Shown here piece by piece: positions 26,889 to 38,253 of a DNA stretch of 64,000 nucleotides. Origin of the DNA: Ktedonobacteria bacterium (lineage in GTDB: Bacteria; Chloroflexota; Ktedonobacteria; Ktedonobacterales; JACDGC01); assembly GCA_027459785.1 (NCBI GenBank), contig DAIDGU010000046.1, positions 37,869 to 101,868 of the forward strand. The letters are read 5' to 3'. Numbering within the stretch: the stretch's first letter is position 1; each line of letters begins with the position of its first letter. The notes beneath the pieces were generated by a model. The model saw only the letters and a list, made by a program, of their open reading frames with translations, did not search any database and had not been told where the DNA came from. The position numbers and the translations under genes are program-made.

Positions 26889-26919
26889 GGATGGCATGAT
26901 CATTTTTGATCATCCATCC
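26889..26919. repeat. 13-bp hairpin between prkA and the Rpn gene
   Basis: GGATGG-c-ATGATCA, loop TTTT, TGATCAT-CCATCC: thirteen pairs with one bulged base. There is no following T-run on either strand. It sits between the prkA stop and the inserted nuclease gene, so it may mark the insertion edge or protect/process the mRNA. Confidence 0.6.
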
Positions 26920-26948
26920 TTCAATTGGTAGCGAAAGGAACGGTGTCA

Positions 26949-27866
26949 GTGCCGACAAATGACAGTGCATTCAAGTGGCTCGTCTCGTTCCAACCGCAGC
27001 AATACGTGGATCGCTTCTGCCCTGGCGCGCGTTTCGTGCGGCTGCTACCGACCGAACTTTCACGTGAACCGTTGCGCACTGATGCGCTCGTCGAGATCGA
27101 AGCGACCAAAACACAGGCGAATCCGCGCGGGAGATACGGCTTGTATTTCGAGGTGCAAACCAAGGCTGACGCGACGATTCCCCGCCGGATGTGTACGTAT
27201 GGGCTGCTAGCGGAGGAGCGCGACGGGCTGACGGTGCTTTCCACGGTGATTTACCTGGAAAAGTGCAAGACGCCGACACCGCCCTGGCGACAACTTGGTC
27301 CTGATGGTCGCCTCATTCGCCTCTTTGATTTCAACGTGGTACGCTTATGGGAAGAGCCGGTAGATGATTGGCTGGCGGCGGGTCAGGTGGGGCTGTTGCC
27401 CTTGTTCGCCTTTCTGAAAGGCGCGACCCTGGCGAACCTGGAACCCGTCACGGGGTTGCTGGAACAGATTCCCGATCCGGCGGCGCGAGCAAACTCGTTG
27501 TATTACACCGTCGCCTTTGCCATGCGCGTCTTCACACCAGAAGCGGTCAATGCTTTCTTGAGGAGGAGTAAAATGCTCGATCAGTTTATCAAAGAATCGC
27601 CGATGTATCAGGAAATCATCGATCTTGGAATAGAACAGGGGCGCGAGCAAGGGCGCGAACAGGGGCGCGAACAGGGGCGCATTCTCGCCCTGCAAGCAGC
27701 TATATTGCGGGTTGTCCAAAGGCGCTTTGCTCCGCTGTATGCCGTTGCGGAGGCACACATCAGCACCATCAGTGATCTCGCCCGACTGCAAGCGATCCTC
27801 GACGATCTGCCGTATGCACCGGATGCCGCCACCGCCAGGAGTATTCTCGGCTTACCCGCTGAGTAA
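26949..27866 (+). CDS. Rpn family PD-(D/E)XK nuclease (YhgA-like)
   Basis: About 305 aa. The N-terminal nuclease-like domain has LRTDALVEIE and GLYFEVQTKAD, matching the D...E-x-Q/K active-site pattern of Rpn (recombination-promoting nuclease) proteins, which hop with mobile DNA. Near residue 230 is an array EQGREQGREQGREQGR, typical of the family, encoded by 12-bp tandem repeats. The start is uncertain: TTG 26925, GTG 26943 or GTG 26949; the last is 9 nt after AAAGGA. It sits inside the prkA-yhbH-spoVR run, 14 bp before yhbH, so it looks like an insertion that kept the operon readable. Confidence 0.78.
   Translation: MPTNDSAFKWLVSFQPQQYVDRFCPGARFVRLLPTELSREPLRTDALVEIEATKTQANPRGRYGLYFEVQTKADATIPRRMCTYGLLAEERDGLTVLSTVIYLEKCKTPTPPWRQLGPDGRLIRLFDFNVVRLWEEPVDDWLAAGQVGLLPLFAFLKGATLANLEPVTGLLEQIPDPAARANSLYYTVAFAMRVFTPEAVNAFLRRSKMLDQFIKESPMYQEIIDLGIEQGREQGREQGREQGRILALQAAILRVVQRRFAPLYAVAEAHISTISDLARLQAILDDLPYAPDAATARSILGLPAE
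27634..27680 (+). repeat. 12-bp tandem repeat coding EQGR
   Basis: Four units of about GAACAGGGGCGC in the reading frame of the Rpn-type gene, coding EQGR repeats. Slippage here would change protein length by multiples of four residues without a frameshift. Confidence 0.75.
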
Positions 27867-27880
27867 GGAGGGCCACCCCC

Positions 27881-30313
<2,433 letters not shown>

Positions 30314-30327
30314 AAACGAGGTCCATT

Positions 30328-31743
30328 ATGGCAGATCAAGAGATGGAACAACTGGAACAGAACATCGGACGCGCCTGGGATCTGGCGCTGAAGATGGGGC
30401 TGGACCCGTTTCCGGTGCAGTTCGAGGTGGTGCCAGCGGCGATCATGTATGAGTTCGGCTCGTATGGCTTGCCGGGGCGCTTCGGCCACTGGACGCGCGG
30501 CAAGGCGTATTACCGGATGAAGATGTCGTATGACTTCGGCCTGAGCAAGATCTACGAGTTGGTGATCAATGCCAACCCCTCGTATGCCTTCTTGCTAGAA
30601 AACAACAGCGTGCTGGAAAATACTTTCGTCGCGGCGCACGTCTTCGGGCATACCGACTTCTTCAAACACAACGAATACTTCGCCCACACCGCGCGCAACA
30701 TGGTTGATCGCGTCAGCGCCAGCGCCGAGCGCATCCACCAGTACGAGTTCGAGCATGGGCGGCTGGAAGTCGAACGTTTCTTGGATGCCGTGCTGGCCAT
30801 CGAAGAGCATGTGGACTATTACACCCACATCAAACCGACGCCCAAGGATAACGTCCTGGCCAAGCCGACGGAGACGGAGTACGATGACATCTGGAAGCTG
30901 GACCGGGAGTATCGGCGCAAGCAAGCGATGGCACGCCGCCCCGCGAACCGCAAGTTCCCCCAAGAGCCAGTGAAAGACATCTTGCTTTTCCTGGCTGAAC
31001 ACGCGCCCAAGCTGGAACCCTGGCAGCGCGACATCCTGCTGACGGTGCGCGAAGAGATGCTCTATTTCGTGCCGCAGATGCAGACGAAGGTCATGAATGA
31101 GGGTTGGGCAAGCCGCACGCATGCTATGGTGATGCGTGACATGGACCTTTCCAGCGATGACTTCGTGCGCTTCGCCACCTTGCATACCGGTGTGCTCGCG
31201 CCCAACCGCACCTCGCTCAATCCCTACCACCTGGGCTACACCATCTGGCAGGATATCGAGCGGCGGTGGGATAACCCGACCGAGGAGGAGATCAAGCAGG
31301 GGCGGCAATCAGGGCAAGGCAAAGCGAAAGTCTTCGAGGTGCGCGAGACGGATAACGATGTCTCGTTCCTGCGCAACTACCTGACGGAAGATCTGGTGAA
31401 AGAACTGGATCTCTATCTCTATCGCAAAGAGGGCGATGAGTGGGTCATCGTCGAAAAAGACTGGCGCAAGGTGCGCGACGGCATCGTCGCCACTATGACG
31501 AACTTCGGCTATCCCTATCTGGTCATCGACGACGCGGATTATCACCGCAACTCCGAACTCTACATCAAGCACCTTTTCGAGGGGCAAGAGATGGATCTGA
31601 GTTACGCCGAAAAGACGCTCGCTTATCTCTACCAGATCTGGAGCCGCCCGGTGCATCTGGAAACCGTCTTCGATGAGAAGCGCGTGCTACTCACCTTCGA
31701 TGGCGAACGCAACACGCGCCAGGTGTTGGAAGACGAGGAGTAG
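30328..31743 (+). CDS. spoVR: SpoVR family protein
   Basis: 471 aa. The SpoVR signature covers almost the whole protein: PVQFEVVPAAIMYEFGSYGLPGR-type start, VAAHVFGHTDFFKHN, NEGWASRTHAMVM, LNPYHLGYTIW and FGYPYLVIDDADYHRNSELYIKH. Family members act in spore cortex formation in Bacillus and in stress responses elsewhere; the biochemical activity is unknown, although the conserved His and Glu residues suggest a metal site. It is the last gene of the prkA-yhbH-spoVR run. A dispersed hairpin (R2) follows 40 bp after the stop. Confidence 0.95.
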   Translation: MADQEMEQLEQNIGRAWDLALKMGLDPFPVQFEVVPAAIMYEFGSYGLPGRFGHWTRGKAYYRMKMSYDFGLSKIYELVINANPSYAFLLENNSVLENTFVAAHVFGHTDFFKHNEYFAHTARNMVDRVSASAERIHQYEFEHGRLEVERFLDAVLAIEEHVDYYTHIKPTPKDNVLAKPTETEYDDIWKLDREYRRKQAMARRPANRKFPQEPVKDILLFLAEHAPKLEPWQRDILLTVREEMLYFVPQMQTKVMNEGWASRTHAMVMRDMDLSSDDFVRFATLHTGVLAPNRTSLNPYHLGYTIWQDIERRWDNPTEEEIKQGRQSGQGKAKVFEVRETDNDVSFLRNYLTEDLVKELDLYLYRKEGDEWVIVEKDWRKVRDGIVATMTNFGYPYLVIDDADYHRNSELYIKHLFEGQEMDLSYAEKTLAYLYQIWSRPVHLETVFDEKRVLLTFDGERNTRQVLEDEE

Positions 31744-31783
31744 CGCGGCCCCATCCCGTCGCTCCACGGGAACCCTGCCCCAA

Positions 31784-31810
31784 CCCCTCCCCATCGTTGA
31801 TGGAGAGGGG
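31784..31810. repeat. Dispersed hairpin R2, copy a
   Basis: CCCCTCCCCATC (31784-31795), loop GTT, GATGGAGAGGGG (31799-31810): twelve positions with one mismatch. Similar copies are at 37220 and 38592. It lies between the convergent spoVR and mycoredoxin genes. Confidence 0.8.
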
Positions 31811-31822
31811 CGAGGCAAACGG

Positions 31823-32125
31823 CTAGCTCTGTGCGGCCCGCGCCCGCGCCGCGTCCGGCGTGGTTGTGCCGAGCGACTGTTCCACCTGCAAGGCCAGGGC
31901 CGCGTTCGTCGGCTCTGTCAGGATCGCGCCGTCGGGGAAGACGATGGTCGGCACGACGGACATGCCGTTGTTGACCGATTTCACATACGCCGCCGCCTGA
32001 TCGTCTTGTTCGACATCGATCTCAGTGAAGGGAATGTTGTTATCGTTCAGCCAGCGCTTCGAGCGGCGGCAGTCGCCGCACCATGTCGTCGAATACACCA
32101 CGATCTGTGGCTGGGCTTGGGTCAT
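31823..32125 (-). CDS. Mycoredoxin/glutaredoxin-like protein
   Basis: A 100-aa thioredoxin-fold protein with redox motif CGDC (C16, C19) in YSTTWCGDCRRSKRWLND and the cis-Pro region VPTIVFPDG. The motif and length fit mycoredoxin/NrdH-like proteins, which reduce mixed disulfides. It reads convergent to spoVR and divergent from nadE. The last 15 residues are an Ala/Arg-rich tail. The ribosome site is weak but the start is supported by the family N-terminus and by a promoter at 32189-32218. Confidence 0.88.
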   Translation of the reverse strand: MTQAQPQIVVYSTTWCGDCRRSKRWLNDNNIPFTEIDVEQDDQAAAYVKSVNNGMSVVPTIVFPDGAILTEPTNAALALQVEQSLGTTTPDAARARAAQS

Positions 32126-32188
32126 GGTTCAGATCTCCTCTTGTTTTGCCATCACATCGGGAAGGCAATGCTTCATTTCTTGTAGTTA

Positions 32189-32218
32189 AGTATACCCGCT
32201 TTGGCCCTGCCCCCGCAA
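32189..32218 (-). promoter_or_regulatory. Promoter of the mycoredoxin-like gene
   Basis: On the minus strand: -35 TTGCGG (32218-32213), 18-bp spacer, -10 TATACT (32194-32189). Confidence 0.5.
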
Positions 32219-32230
32219 AGCGATAATTTG

Positions 32231-32239
32231 TGCTACAAT
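32231..32239 (+). promoter_or_regulatory. Extended -10 promoter of nadE
   Basis: TGCTACAAT has the extended -10 form. No -35 is seen; start near 32246 gives a leader of about 67 nt. Confidence 0.4.
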
Positions 32240-32312
32240 TTCAGTGTGATCGTGGGTGTGCCAACCAGATCGCATCCTCACCCCGATCTGAATTGTCATT
32301 GGAGGCTTGTCC

Positions 32313-34079
32313 GTGGCTCCCGCATCCCCAGCCGACCGCCGCTTGCGCCTGGCCCTCGCGCAGATCAATCCCAGCGTCGGCGATCTCGCCGGCAATGCGC
32401 GCTGCATCCGCGCCGGCATGGAACGCGCGGCGATGCAGGGTGTGCAGTTGGTCTGCTTCCCCGAACTGGCGCTCACCGGCTACCCACCGGAAGATCTGCT
32501 GCTGAAGCCCGGCTTCATCCGCGACACACGCCGCGCGCTGGATGACCTGATCGCGGCATCCAAGGACTTCCCACGCCTGACAACGGTCGTCGGCTTCGTC
32601 GAACGCGCGGAGGATCTGTATAACGCGGCGGCAGTGATCCACGACGGCACGCTGGCCGGCGTCTATCACAAACACTTTTTGCCGAACTACGGCGTCTTCG
32701 ATGAGAATCGCTACTTTCAAGCTGGCGAGGGAACGCCGATCTTCGTCATTGACGGCGTGCGCGTGGGCGTGAACATCTGCGAGGACATCTGGTACGCGAC
32801 GGGGCCGGCGACCTTGCAGGGCTACGCCGGCGCGGAAGTGCTGGCGAACATCAGCGCCTCACCCTTCCACAGCGGCAAGCGCGCGGGGCGGGAGCGCATG
32901 CTGGCGACGCGCGCCAGCGATACCGGCTCCTTCGTGGCCTACGTCAACCTCATCGGCGGGCAGGACGAGATCGTCTTCGATGGCGCGAGCTGCGTCTTCG
33001 ACCAGCGTGGCGAACTGCTGGCCCGCGCGCCGTCCTTCGCCGACGATCTGCTGGTGGTCGATCTCAACATCGAGGGCGTTTTCACGCAACGCTTGCACGA
33101 TCCCCGGCTGCGCAAGGCCCGCCTGGAAAGCGCCGCCCAGGTGCAGATCATCCCCGTCGCGCCCGCGCCGGAGCAGCCGCCAGCGGATCACATCGCCGGC
33201 AGCATCGCGCCCGCGCTCAGCGACACGGCGGAGATCTATCAGGCGTTGGTGCTGGGGACGCGCGATTACGTCACCAAGAATGGCTTCAAGGCGGTTGTGC
33301 TAGGGCTGTCGGGCGGCATCGATTCCGCCCTGACGGCGGCCATCGCGGTGGATGCGCTGGGCGCGGCAGCCGTGCATGGCGCGCTGATGCCCTCGCGCTT
33401 CTCGTCGCAGGGCAGCCTGGACGACGCCCGCGAATTGGCCCGCAACCTGGGCATCCAGACCTTTGATCTGCCCATCCAGGAGCCGGTGGACGCCTTTTTG
33501 CACGTGCTGGAACAACCGCTGGCCGACCAACCGCCCGGCATCACGCAGGAAAACATTCAGGCACGCACGCGCGGCGTCTTGCTGATGGCGCTCTCGAATA
33601 GCTTCGGCTGGCTGGTGCTGACTACCGGCAATAAGTCGGAAATGTCCGTGGGCTACGCGACGCTCTACGGTGACATGGCCGGCGGTTTCGCCGTATTAAA
33701 AGATGTGTGGAAGACGATGGTCTATCAACTGGCGCGGCTGCGTAATGCAGAGACGACTACGCCGGTCATCCCGCTGAATTCCATCGAAAAGCCGCCATCG
33801 GCGGAACTGCGCCCCGACCAACGCGACACCGACGCCCTGCCGCCCTACGATGTGCTCGATCCCATCCTGCGCGCCTATGTCGAGGACGACGAGAGCCTGG
33901 CGGAGATCGTGGCGCGCGGCTTCCCCGCCGATGAGGTACGGCGCGTGCTGCGCCTGGTCGATCACAGCGAATATAAGCGTCGCCAGAGCGCGCCCGGTGT
34001 CAAGGTGACGCCGCGTGCCTTTGGCCGCGACCGGCGCCTGCCGCTGACCAGCGGCTATCACAACTGGAGCGATGAGTGA
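32313..34079 (+). CDS. nadE: Glutamine-dependent NAD+ synthetase
   Basis: A 588-aa two-domain enzyme that makes NAD+ from nicotinic acid adenine dinucleotide, ATP and glutamine. The N-terminal nitrilase-type glutaminase has its triad E51 (CFPELALTGYPPED), K120 (YHKHFLPNYG) and C156 (GVNICEDIW). The C-terminal synthetase has the ATP loop LGLSGGIDSALTAA (SGGIDSA at 333-339) and TTGNKSEMSVGYATLYGD. GTG 32313 is chosen over TTG 32307 because GGAGG lies 7 nt upstream. Its stop overlaps the start of prs, linking NAD and PRPP synthesis. Confidence 0.96.
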   Translation: MAPASPADRRLRLALAQINPSVGDLAGNARCIRAGMERAAMQGVQLVCFPELALTGYPPEDLLLKPGFIRDTRRALDDLIAASKDFPRLTTVVGFVERAEDLYNAAAVIHDGTLAGVYHKHFLPNYGVFDENRYFQAGEGTPIFVIDGVRVGVNICEDIWYATGPATLQGYAGAEVLANISASPFHSGKRAGRERMLATRASDTGSFVAYVNLIGGQDEIVFDGASCVFDQRGELLARAPSFADDLLVVDLNIEGVFTQRLHDPRLRKARLESAAQVQIIPVAPAPEQPPADHIAGSIAPALSDTAEIYQALVLGTRDYVTKNGFKAVVLGLSGGIDSALTAAIAVDALGAAAVHGALMPSRFSSQGSLDDARELARNLGIQTFDLPIQEPVDAFLHVLEQPLADQPPGITQENIQARTRGVLLMALSNSFGWLVLTTGNKSEMSVGYATLYGDMAGGFAVLKDVWKTMVYQLARLRNAETTTPVIPLNSIEKPPSAELRPDQRDTDALPPYDVLDPILRAYVEDDESLAEIVARGFPADEVRRVLRLVDHSEYKRRQSAPGVKVTPRAFGRDRRLPLTSGYHNWSDE

Positions 34080-35134
34080 TGGTGATCGATGATGCAACCT
34101 TACGCCGCCTCAATGATGAGGAAGCGCCCTTCATGCTCTTCCACGGCGCGTCGAACCCCGACCTCGCCGCCGCCGTCGCCAGGGAATTGCGCATGGATCT
34201 CTCACCGTGTACCATCGATCGCTTCCCGGATGGTGAGATTCACGTGCAGGTGAGCGAGAGCGTGCGCGGGCGCGATGCCTACATCATCCAATCGACCTGC
34301 ACAACCTTCGATGAGGCGACGCAGCGCACCATCTCCGTGAACGAGAGCCTGATGGAACTCTTCATCATGCTCGACACGCTGCACCGTGCCAACGCCGCGC
34401 GCGTGACGGCCATCCTGCCATACTACGGCTATGCGCGCCAGGACCGCAAGGTGGCGGGGCGCGAGCCGATCACGGCGAAGCTGGTGGCGAACCTGCTAGC
34501 GGCTGCCGGCGCGTCGCGCGTGCTGGCGATTGATCTCCACAGCCCGGCGATTCAGGGCTTTTTCGACATCGGCATGGATCACCTGACGGCCATGCATGCC
34601 CTCGCCCGCCACGTGCGCCAGGCGAACCTGGCTGATGCCGTCGTCGTCTCGCCGGATACGGGCGGTGTCAAGCGCGCCGATGCGTTCGCTAATCTGGTGA
34701 ATCTGCCGCTGGCGATCCTGCACAAGCGCCGCGCCGATGCGACCTCGGTCAAGATCCATTCGGTCATCGGCGACGTGCAAGGCAAGCGCCCGATCATCGT
34801 GGATGACATGATCACCACCGGCAGCACCCTGCGCCGCGCGGCGGATGCTTTGATGGAGGCCGGCGCGCAACCCGACATCACCATCGTCGCCGCCCATCCC
34901 GTGCTCATCGGCAACGCGCTGGAACAGCTCGACCATCCGGCGATCAAACACATCGTCGTCTCGGACTCAATCCCTGTCTCATTCGAGAAGCGCCGCCGCC
35001 TGCCCGCACTGGAAGTCGTTTCGCTCGCGCCCCTGCTGGCAGAAGCGATGGTGCGCCTGCATCGCGGCCAATCGCTCAGCGCACTCTTCCGCAACCGCGA
35101 GACCGACGAGCCGACGCTGCCCTGGCCGCTGTGA
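34079..35134 (+). CDS. prs: Ribose-phosphate pyrophosphokinase
   Basis: A 351-aa PRPP synthetase that makes the ribose donor for nucleotides and NAD. Motifs: FPDGEIHVQV, the catalytic flexible loop YYGYARQDRK, the metal-binding DLHSPAIQGFFDI and the PRPP loop IVDDMITTGSTLRRAADAL. The tail of about 25 residues is longer than in E. coli. ATG 34079 overlaps the nadE stop (TGATG); an in-frame GTG at 34076 is also possible. The tight coupling with nadE makes sense because nicotinate phosphoribosylation uses PRPP. Confidence 0.95.
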   Translation: MVIDDATLRRLNDEEAPFMLFHGASNPDLAAAVARELRMDLSPCTIDRFPDGEIHVQVSESVRGRDAYIIQSTCTTFDEATQRTISVNESLMELFIMLDTLHRANAARVTAILPYYGYARQDRKVAGREPITAKLVANLLAAAGASRVLAIDLHSPAIQGFFDIGMDHLTAMHALARHVRQANLADAVVVSPDTGGVKRADAFANLVNLPLAILHKRRADATSVKIHSVIGDVQGKRPIIVDDMITTGSTLRRAADALMEAGAQPDITIVAAHPVLIGNALEQLDHPAIKHIVVSDSIPVSFEKRRRLPALEVVSLAPLLAEAMVRLHRGQSLSALFRNRETDEPTLPWPL

Positions 35135-35301
35135 AAAAGGAACCCGTTTCGGCGTAGCTGGTATCAGACGCCGCTGTAATTGCTAGCACCGGTCGCTTGC
35201 GTAAGTTATGGAGTAGCACGTATAGCCACTGGGACTTTAGCCCACGCAGAGGGTCAACCCCCGAACCTTACGTTTGCCCGTTAGGATGCCGATGACGGAT
35301 C

Positions 35302-35337
35302 GTGTCATAGTGCAGGCACCGCAATGCACTGCGACAC
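35302..35337 (+). other. Stem-loop in the chemoreceptor leader
   Basis: GTGTC (35302-35306) and GACAC (35333-35337) enclose AGTGCA (35309-35314) and TGCACT (35325-35330). It lies 38 nt before the chemoreceptor ATG. It does not match the c-di-GMP riboswitch consensus I know. Confidence 0.4.
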
Positions 35338-35374
35338 CACGCATGGACGGCGATTTCGCATCCATCGAGGAGAC

Positions 35375-37207
35375 ATGACGGCATTGGCTACATCAACACA
35401 ACCTTCACGCGGGGCAGCCCTGCGCAACATGAAAACCGCCAACAAGCTGATCACCAGCTTCCTGATCGTCTGCGCCATCATGGTCATGGTGGGCGGCATC
35501 GGCATCTGGGGCATGGGACAACTCAATGATCGCGTGACGCGCTTGGCGGATCGGGATGTCGCCAGCATCAATGCGCTGTCCATCGTGCGTGAAGCTCTCA
35601 CCAAAATTCAACGAAACTTCTATTTCAGTATCGTTGATACCAGCAGCAGCACTAGCACCTTGAGTTCCATCACTTCAGACGAGCAGACAATGAATGATGG
35701 CTTCAATCATTATCTGCTGATCAGCGGCTCTCCCGAAGCCGACGAGCAGCAGGCGATCACCATCTACGAGCAAAACCTGCAACCCTGGCTGGATCTGCTC
35801 CAAACGATGACGCCGCTGGCGAAAGCAAACACGGCGGCAGATGATGCCCAGGTCAGACAACTGGCCATAGCCCAGTGGGATCCGCAAACCACAAAGCTCA
35901 CCGCCGCGCTGGATCATCTCATCACTATCAAGCAGAATCGGGCGACGGCCTCGCGCAATGATGCCAGCGCGACCTATGCGCGCATGGTGTGGACGCTGGG
36001 CATCGTCATGGTGGCGGCCTTGGTCCTGGCCATCACGCTGGGTCTATGGCTGGCACGCCTGATCGCCAATCCCCTGCAAAAGATGGTGACGGTGGCGCAG
36101 CACGTGGCGGACGGTGACTTACAGCGTATTGACGCGCTGGTGAACCAGTATGGCGGACGTGACGAAACGGGTCAGTTGACCCTCGCCCTGGACGCGATGA
36201 TCACCAGTCTGCGGCAGCTTGTCGGCGACATCCATACGGCCAGCACCAACATCGCCAATGCGTCGGGACAGATCGCCGATGCCGCCGAGCAGAGCGGCAA
36301 TGCCACGAATCAGGTCGCGCAAACGATCCAGCAAGTTTCCACCGGCGTGCAAGAACAGGCCACCCAACTGACGACCGTCAGCGGCGAGATGGACGCGCTG
36401 AAAAACGCGGGGCAACACGTGGCCGATGCCTCGACGGAAACGGGCCGCGTGGCGAAAAACGGGGCCGAGGTCATCAATGAGACGCTCACCGGCATGCAGG
36501 CCGTAAAGCAGAACGTCAGCGACGCCGCCCAACAGGTGCGGCTGTTGGCCGAGCGATCGAACGCCATCAGCACCATCGCCACTTCCATCGCCGAAATCGC
36601 CGATCAGACGAATCTGCTGGCGCTCAACGCGGCCATCGAGGCGGCACGGGCGGGCGAGCATGGGCGCGGCTTCGCGGTCGTCGCCGATGAAGTGCGCAAG
36701 CTGGCCGAACGCTCTTCCACGGCCACGCAAGATATCGCCGCCATCATCGCCGAGGTGCAGCAGCAGATCACGCGCACGATCGAGACGATGGAGACGGGCG
36801 TCACGCACGTCGCGGGCATCACCGACCGTTCCAGCGAGGCGGGCCACGCGCTGCAACTGATCCTGGATACGATGCAGGATGTCATCCAGCAGGCACAGAC
36901 CGTGGCGCAGGGTGCCGAGCGCGCCACGCACGCCGTCAGCAACGCCGCCAGTGTCAGCGAAGAGAACAGCGCCTCCGCCGAGGAAGTTTCCGCCGCTGCC
37001 GAAGAGATGGCGGCGCAGGTGGAAGAGACCGTGGCATCAACCCAGACGCTCAACGATCTGGCGCGTCAACTCCGTGGCATCGTCCAGGTCTTCCACATGG
37101 ACGATCTGGAACCGGAACACGCGGCCCCCACGGCCCTCGCCGCGCACCGCGCCGGTTCCGGCACGCCTGCAACCAAGCCCGGCGCACTGGTACGCCGCGC
37201 CGCCTAG
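35375..37207 (+). CDS. Methyl-accepting chemotaxis protein
   Basis: A 610-aa chemoreceptor. Transmembrane segments are at about 24-48 and 204-230 and flank a helical four-helix-bundle-like sensor domain. A HAMP domain follows (about 228-282), then the signalling domain with the hairpin tip [21 protein letters not shown] and [19 protein letters not shown] Pro/Ala-rich tail ends the protein. ATG 35375 is chosen because GAGGAG lies 4-5 nt upstream; the frame opens at 35324. No che genes are adjacent, so its partner kinase is elsewhere. The ligand cannot be told. Confidence 0.93.
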   Translation: MTALATSTQPSRGAALRNMKTANKLITSFLIVCAIMVMVGGIGIWGMGQLNDRVTRLADRDVASINALSIVREALTKIQRNFYFSIVDTSSSTSTLSSITSDEQTMNDGFNHYLLISGSPEADEQQAITIYEQNLQPWLDLLQTMTPLAKANTAADDAQVRQLAIAQWDPQTTKLTAALDHLITIKQNRATASRNDASATYARMVWTLGIVMVAALVLAITLGLWLARLIANPLQKMVTVAQHVADGDLQRIDALVNQYGGRDETGQLTLALDAMITSLRQLVGDIHTASTNIANASGQIADAAEQSGNATNQVAQTIQQVSTGVQEQATQLTTVSGEMDALKNAGQHVADASTETGRVAKNGAEVINETLTGMQAVKQNVSDAAQQVRLLAERSNAISTIATSIAEIADQTNLLALNAAIEAARAGEHGRGFAVVADEVRKLAERSSTATQDIAAIIAEVQQQITRTIETMETGVTHVAGITDRSSEAGHALQLILDTMQDVIQQAQTVAQGAERATHAVSNAASVSEENSASAEEVSAAAEEMAAQVEETVASTQTLNDLARQLRGIVQVFHMDDLEPEHAAPTALAAHRAGSGTPATKPGALVRRAA

Positions 37208-37219
37208 CCCCACCCCCAC

Positions 37220-37247
37220 CCCCTCCCCATCGGCGGATGGAGAGGGG
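37220..37247. repeat. Dispersed hairpin R2, copy b
   Basis: CCCCTCCCCATC (37220-37231), loop GGCG, GATGGAGAGGGG (37236-37247). It lies 12 bp after the chemoreceptor stop and 13 bp before an R1 copy. Confidence 0.8.
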
Positions 37248-37260
37248 AGAGCAGACGTGG

Positions 37261-37280
37261 GGCGGACATTCCTATCCGCC
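37261..37280. repeat. Dispersed palindrome R1, copy c
   Basis: GGCGGACATTCCTATCCGCC, one base from the perfect palindrome, preceded by CGTGG. It sits between the convergent chemoreceptor and PadR-partner genes. Confidence 0.85.
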
Positions 37281-37284
37281 GCCC

Positions 37285-38253
37285 TTATGCCGCCGCTACC
37301 GCACGGGTATCGTCCTCCCCGCGCGCCGCCATACCCCGGATGCAGCCGACCGCTGCGACCGCCGTGGCGATTGCCATAACGGTGACGATCACGCTCCACG
37401 AAGCCAGCGTGGGATAGGTCGCCAGGAAATTGCTGCTATCAAAGAATTGAGGGTATTGACTATGCGCGAAAATGCCCCAGGCAACCGTCGCGCCCAGCAT
37501 CAGCGCCATCGCCAGCGTCGCCACCACAGCGGGCAGGTAGGCGAAGCGTAGCACCCGTTCGTTGACCTCGCTCTGGCTGATGGCGCGGGCCACCGCCCAG
37601 GTGCTGGCGACCGCTGCCACGATGAAGAGCAGACTATAGCTCAGGCTGAGCGTCAGATTCGTCGCAATGCCAATCGGCCCATGAGATCCCCCTGCCCGGT
37701 TGAACGCGATGGCGATACCCGGCGGCAGAGCGATGGCGACGAAGGCCGCCACCGGCACCAGGAACAGCCGGCGCACCTGGGGGGAACGCCGCCACGCGGC
37801 ATAGGCCAGGGGTAGCCCACCCGCGAGGATCGCCAGCAGCGCGATGCCGGAGCCAGCCGCCAGCGCATTCCACGCCAAAACGCGCGGATTCCCCATGTTG
37901 GGTTCGAAGAACACACCGAGGCCAGGCACACGGCTACTTGTTGAGGCGACATACATGCTGTCATCCATCAGCCCATAGAAGTGCAGGCCGGCGACGACGA
38001 AGGCGATCCAGGCGGCGAAGATCGTGATCTCCGCCGAACGTAATCTCTGCATCATTTTCAACATCCTTTCGGAAAGCGAAGTGGAAGAGCCAGCGAGCGC
38101 AGGATTAAGATGCGCGTCCAGCGCGTTCAGCGCGACATCCAGCGCGTCGGTCAGGGTGAGGGGCCGCGCTTCCAGCAGCGCGCGGAACTCGTCGCCATAG
38201 CGCGCCCGCCAGTCGCGCGGATAGAGCCGTAGCAGGAGCGACGTGATGTTCAT
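37285..38253 (-). CDS. Multi-pass membrane protein paired with PadR
   Basis: 322 aa. The N-terminal cytoplasmic part (LLLRLYPRDWRARYGDEFRALLEARP) is the helical motif found in membrane proteins that are co-encoded with PadR regulators. At least six hydrophobic segments follow (for example ITIFAAWIAFVVAGLHFYGLM, LFLVPVAAFVAIALPPGIAIAF). ATG 38253 overlaps the padR stop (ATGA), so the two are co-translated. PadR is likely to control this gene as well as itself. The transported or sensed compound is unknown. Confidence 0.78.
   Translation of the reverse strand: MNITSLLLRLYPRDWRARYGDEFRALLEARPLTLTDALDVALNALDAHLNPALAGSSTSLSERMLKMMQRLRSAEITIFAAWIAFVVAGLHFYGLMDDSMYVASTSSRVPGLGVFFEPNMGNPRVLAWNALAAGSGIALLAILAGGLPLAYAAWRRSPQVRRLFLVPVAAFVAIALPPGIAIAFNRAGGSHGPIGIATNLTLSLSYSLLFIVAAVASTWAVARAISQSEVNERVLRFAYLPAVVATLAMALMLGATVAWGIFAHSQYPQFFDSSNFLATYPTLASWSVIVTVMAIATAVAAVGCIRGMAARGEDDTRAVAAA

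Noticed and set aside
35198..35275. c-di-GMP riboswitch before the chemoreceptor gene
   Set aside because: The conserved GCACAGGGCAAACC and GACGCAAAGCC elements are missing.
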